Shown one piece after another: positions 13,524 through 13,539 of a DNA stretch of 13,539 bases (its first letter is position 1; each line of letters begins with the position of its first letter). Origin of the DNA: JALCSJ01 sp036788835. Lineage in GTDB: Bacteria > Bacillota > Negativicutes > Acidaminococcales > Acidaminococcaceae. The notes beneath the pieces are model-generated. The model made no database searches and was not told where the DNA came from. It saw only the letters and a list, made by a program, of their open reading frames with translations. The stretch is taken from contig DAIQMR010000036.1 of assembly GCA_036788835.1 (NCBI GenBank), positions 1 through 13,539 of the forward strand, given 5' to 3'. The translations under genes and the position numbers were made by a program.

Positions 13524-13539
13524 TAAAAACTTTATCTCA

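Overview
The window most resembles an anaerobic diderm Firmicute (class Negativicutes, possibly an Acidaminococcaceae/Phascolarctobacterium-like genome). The evidence is the combination of strong Firmicute-type ribosome binding sites (AGGAGG class) with two complete type V autotransporters, which need an outer membrane, plus a stand-alone glutamate formimidoyltransferase/cyclodeaminase pair of the kind used in amino-acid fermentation. The taxonomic call is an inference; no rRNA or marker gene is present.

Layout. Positions 1-2000 form an accessory patch. On the minus strand are an AbrB-type antitoxin and the first 38 codons of a PIN-domain toxin cut by the window edge. On the plus strand is a chimeric fragment of a BRO-type (phage antirepressor-like) gene, followed by a strong terminator. 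On the minus strand is a complete hicAB toxin-antitoxin operon whose promoter -10 box lies inside a palindrome. Positions 2000-8790 carry two plus-strand autotransporters: an 1111-residue subtilisin-like (S8) protease and a 796-residue protein whose head is a PtpB-like protein tyrosine phosphatase. A minus-strand hotdog thioesterase with its own signals lies between them. The two autotransporters share a recognisably homologous stalk and a barrel of about 270 residues, but have unrelated enzyme heads.

Positions 8790-11970 hold a minus-strand operon of an M18 aspartyl-type aminopeptidase followed by an exported class 3 lipase with an extra C-terminal domain. Upstream and divergent is the remnant of an amino-acid-permease-like gene: about 18 N-terminal codons joined out of frame to about 22 C-terminal codons, still with promoter, ribosome binding site and terminator. 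Positions 11970-13539 hold the translationally coupled minus-strand pair ftcD-fchA (one-base gap), with an inverted repeat upstream that may be an operator. Strong hairpin terminators, mostly bidirectional, separate almost every unit.

Functionally, the middle of the window is an envelope and exoenzyme block: surface protease, surface phosphatase and exported lipase, next to a peptide-degrading aminopeptidase. The right end supplies one-carbon and glutamate metabolism from formiminoglutamate. The most notable object is the tyrosine phosphatase displayed on an autotransporter, together with its structured leader of about 160 bases.
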